Source: Streptomyces sp. A 4/2
GTDB lineage: Bacteria; Actinomycetota; Actinomycetes; Streptomycetales; Streptomycetaceae
Assembly (NCBI RefSeq): GCF_940670765.1
Contig: NZ_CALNVW010000002.1
Location: forward strand, 434,001-498,000
Reading direction: 5' to 3'
DNA length: 64,000 bases
The notes below the pieces were generated by a model. The model was not told the origin of the DNA, searched no databases, and worked only from the letters and a program-made list of their open reading frames with translations. The position numbers were made by a program, and so were the translations under genes. Shown here piece by piece: positions 61,937 to 64,000 of this stretch. The stretch's first letter is position 1. Every line of letters begins with the position of its first letter.

Positions 61937-63601
61937 TCAGACCTCGTACGGCTGGACGATGATGAAGTTCCCGGGCGCACCCCGGAATTGGAGGTTGACA
62001 CTCTCCCCGCTGCTGCCCGCGTAGGCGTTGTGCCGCAGCCTGACCTGGCTGGAGACGATCACCTGCGAGGCCGACGACCAGGCCACCACCGCGTTGCAGT
62101 CGGCGAAGGTGGTGGGCGTGACCGGCAGGACCACCGGTGAGCCGTGCGTCTTCACGATGATCGTGCCGGTGCCCTGGAACAGCATGGTGAACAGCGCGCC
62201 GCCGGGGATGCCGTGGCCCTCGATCCTGCGGACCTCGTACTGGAGCGTCTCGTCGAAGGCGAGCACATTCTGCGCGGAGACGCAGATGCCGTCGCCCTGG
62301 AGCTCGATGGGGTGCAGATGGGTGCTGTTCTCCGCGAAGAAGACCTGGCCACGGCCCGTGCAGCGCATCAGCTGCATGTCCTGGCCGGTCGCATGGCCCA
62401 CGACCCGCCCCGCGAACCCGGCTCCCTTGTAGCTGAAGTCGACCTTGCCCTGGTACATCACCATGCTGCCCTGCCGGGCGAGGACAGGGGTGTCACCGAC
62501 GGTCAGATCGGCCCGCATCAGGTACTTGTTCTGCGGGGTCCAGCGCTGGCCGGTATCGGTCTCGCGGTACTTCTGGAACGCGGCGTGCAGACCGGGACCA
62601 GCGGCCTGCGGCGGTGCCTGGCCGTACGGGGCGGGCTGTCCGGGCGCAGCCGCCTGACCAAAGGGCGCCGGCGGAGCCATGGGGGTGCCGTACGGCGCCG
62701 GAGCACCGGGTGGCCGGGTCCCGTCGGGCACCTGTCCCGCGGGCGGTTGACCGAACTGCGGCTGCTGGGGCAGTTGGGGCGGCTGTGCGTACGGAGCGGG
62801 CGCGGGCGGAGGTACGGCGCCCTGCGGGTGCATCGGGGCCACGATCGTCGGCGCCGCGTGCACCGACGGCGGGACGGGCGCCGGGGGCTGGGGCACCGCC
62901 GCCGGGCCACCGAACGGCGGGGCGGGCTGCGGGACCTGGGGCGGCCGAGCCTGCTCGGGAGGTGCGGGCGGGGCACCGAACGACGGGGCCGGTGCGGGCT
63001 CCGCCGCGGGGGCGGCGAAGGCGGGCACGCCGAAAGCGGGAGGCGCTCCCTGCGGCTGCGGGTCCGGTTCCTCCTCGGCGACCTCCCCGCCGAAGTTCCG
63101 CAGGAGCGCGTCGAGCCCTCCGTCGAAACCCTGGCCGACCGCGGCGAAACGCCAGACGTCCTTCAGGTAGAAGTCGCCCAGCATGACCGCGCGCTCGGTG
63201 GTGAACTCCGCACCGGTGAAGGCGTATCTGGCGACCTCGTCACCGCCCGCGACGATACGGATGTAGCCGGGCCCGACCTGTGACATCTGGCCGGCGCCGT
63301 CGATCGTCGCGGTGAACGAGAGCTTCTGGATCTCCGCGGGGACACGGTCGAGCGTGACACGGAACGACTCGGTGTCACCGGCCTGCGCACCGAGGAGCTG
63401 AATCGACTCCTCGGGCGACTTCGGCTGATTGAAGAAGACGAAATACCGGTCGTCCGAAAGCTGTTCGTCGGCGTCGAGTCCGAAGCAGCTGATGTCGAAG
63501 GTCAGCCCGGCTCCGGCGATCTGTACACCTACATACAGATCCGTGCCCGCTGTGAGGTCGCTGATCTTGGCCTTGTGGCCCCGCTGGAATTCCCTGGCCA
63601 T
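61937..63601 (-). CDS. TerD domain - AIM24 domain fusion protein
   Basis: 554 residues in three parts. Residues 1-175 are a TerD domain (LTAGTDLYVGVQIAGAGLTFDISCFGLDADEQLSDDRYFVFFNQP, RYAFTGAEFTTERAVMLGDFYLKDVWRFAAVGQGFDGGL), the calcium-binding module of tellurite-resistance and stress proteins. Residues about 180-335 are a Pro/Gln/Ala linker. Residues about 340-554 are an AIM24 domain (QNKYLMRADLTVGDTPVLARQGSMVMYQGKVDFSYKG, ending RGAPGNFIIVQPYEV). ATG 63601. First gene of the AIM24 operon, so it probably marks the role: membrane-associated stress response. Confidence 0.92.
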   Translation of the reverse strand: MAREFQRGHKAKISDLTAGTDLYVGVQIAGAGLTFDISCFGLDADEQLSDDRYFVFFNQPKSPEESIQLLGAQAGDTESFRVTLDRVPAEIQKLSFTATIDGAGQMSQVGPGYIRIVAGGDEVARYAFTGAEFTTERAVMLGDFYLKDVWRFAAVGQGFDGGLDALLRNFGGEVAEEEPDPQPQGAPPAFGVPAFAAPAAEPAPAPSFGAPPAPPEQARPPQVPQPAPPFGGPAAVPQPPAPVPPSVHAAPTIVAPMHPQGAVPPPAPAPYAQPPQLPQQPQFGQPPAGQVPDGTRPPGAPAPYGTPMAPPAPFGQAAAPGQPAPYGQAPPQAAGPGLHAAFQKYRETDTGQRWTPQNKYLMRADLTVGDTPVLARQGSMVMYQGKVDFSYKGAGFAGRVVGHATGQDMQLMRCTGRGQVFFAENSTHLHPIELQGDGICVSAQNVLAFDETLQYEVRRIEGHGIPGGALFTMLFQGTGTIIVKTHGSPVVLPVTPTTFADCNAVVAWSSASQVIVSSQVRLRHNAYAGSSGESVNLQFRGAPGNFIIVQPYEV

Positions 63602-63719
63602 ACGTAACGACCGTCCCCCGTCCCGAAATGCAATCCGTCGCGCCAGGCTAACGGCAAAGACCGACATCCGGCCAAGCCGGTGCCCACCCGGTACGCAGCC
63701 GGTACAGAATCACTCAGCG

Positions 63720-64000
63720 TCACTCGTCGCGCGCGGCGGGCAGATGGGGCAGCCGGGCGGCGGCCACCACTCCTTCGAGATAGCCGCGGGCCCGCTCGGT
63801 ACGCGGATACGCCTCCAGGAGCCGCCAGAAACGCGGACCGTGACCGGGCACCAGCAGATGCGCCAGCTCATGGAGCAGCACGTAGTCGACGACGTACTCG
63901 GGCATGCCCTGCAGCCGGTGCGAGAGGCGGATACTGCCTTCGGCGGGGGTGCACGAGCCCCAGCGGGTGTTCTGGTTGGTCACCCAGCGCACCGAATCGG
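63720..64000 (-). CDS. YgjP/DUF45-type metallopeptidase (5' end missing)
   Basis: C-terminal 93 residues of a SprT/YgjP-like zinc peptidase; the gene leaves the window on the right. Seen are RWVTNQNTRWGSCTPAEGSIRLSHRL, the zinc motif VLLHELAHLLVPGHGPRFW (HExxH plus a third His), and the tail. The frame is open to the edge, so the true start is outside. Separate promoter from the TerD/AIM24 operon is likely, since 118 bases separate them. Confidence 0.88.
   Translation of the reverse strand, partial: DSVRWVTNQNTRWGSCTPAEGSIRLSHRLQGMPEYVVDYVLLHELAHLLVPGHGPRFWRLLEAYPRTERARGYLEGVVAAARLPHLPAARDE

Overview
The window is a 64 kb piece of a Streptomyces chromosome. The evidence is very high GC, strong third-position GC bias, frequent GTG starts, ATGA/GTGA gene overlaps, and actinomycete marker genes: a WhiB-like protein, DasR and the Das sugar importer, the SigR/RsrA thiol-stress pair, and a CatR-type Fur regulator next to catalase. 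From memory, the order anti-sigma - sigH - wblE - sensor kinase - nagB - das cluster - dasR - nrdAB - rsrA/sigR - aroA - rsgA - hisN - catR matches the S. coelicolor core region around SCO5206-SCO5244. No insertion sequence, prophage, CRISPR array or secondary-metabolite cluster is visible. No clearly undescribed system stands out; the interest lies in control signals, overlapping or alternative products, duplications and a few unusual fusions.

Layout. 1-6.5 kb: end of a PLP enzyme gene, a CPA1 Na+/H+ antiporter, a UBP zinc-finger protein, the anti-sigma/sigma stress pair (ushX/sigH-like), a small membrane protein, a lipid kinase and wblE. 6.5-15.2 kb: a PdtaS-like sensor kinase and the N-acetylglucosamine/chitobiose regulon (nagB, dasD, dasC, dasB, dasA, dasR) with four DasR-type operators. 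15.4-17.3 kb: DUF3311 plus sodium/solute symporter. 17.6-21.3 kb: B12-riboswitch-controlled class Ia ribonucleotide reductase nrdAB. 21.3-28.7 kb: a secreted protein, a GH20 hexosaminidase with a lectin tail, peptide deformylase, a TPR protein and two HD/HD-GYP membrane proteins. 28.9-35.2 kb: rsrA-sigR, an alpha/beta hydrolase, an SRAP protein, an M50-like protease, aroA, rsgA and a Gdx/SugE-type exporter. 35.2-41.9 kb: a peptide-type ABC system with a divergent binding protein and a TetR regulator. 42-45.6 kb: hisN, a CBS protein, catalase and catR. 45.7-48.7 kb: a SsuABC-like importer. 48.8-51.1 kb: two identical initiator tRNA genes flanking a Sel1/TPR gene. 51.1-64 kb: UPF0182 protein, PPA1309 protein, PDZ-Lon-type protease, MoaE, SDR protein, DUF2342 metalloprotease, Nudix protein, three AIM24-type genes (one fused to TerD) and the end of a YgjP-type metallopeptidase.

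How the genes work together. DasABC (with an ATPase encoded elsewhere) imports chitobiose; DasD and the GH20 enzyme release GlcNAc; NagB feeds glucosamine-6-phosphate into glycolysis; DasR represses these genes through dre sites. Three stress circuits appear: sigH with its anti-sigma factor, sigR with the zinc redox switch RsrA, and CatR with catalase. nrdAB carries a cobalamin riboswitch, so the oxygen-dependent reductase is switched off when B12 allows the class II enzyme to work.
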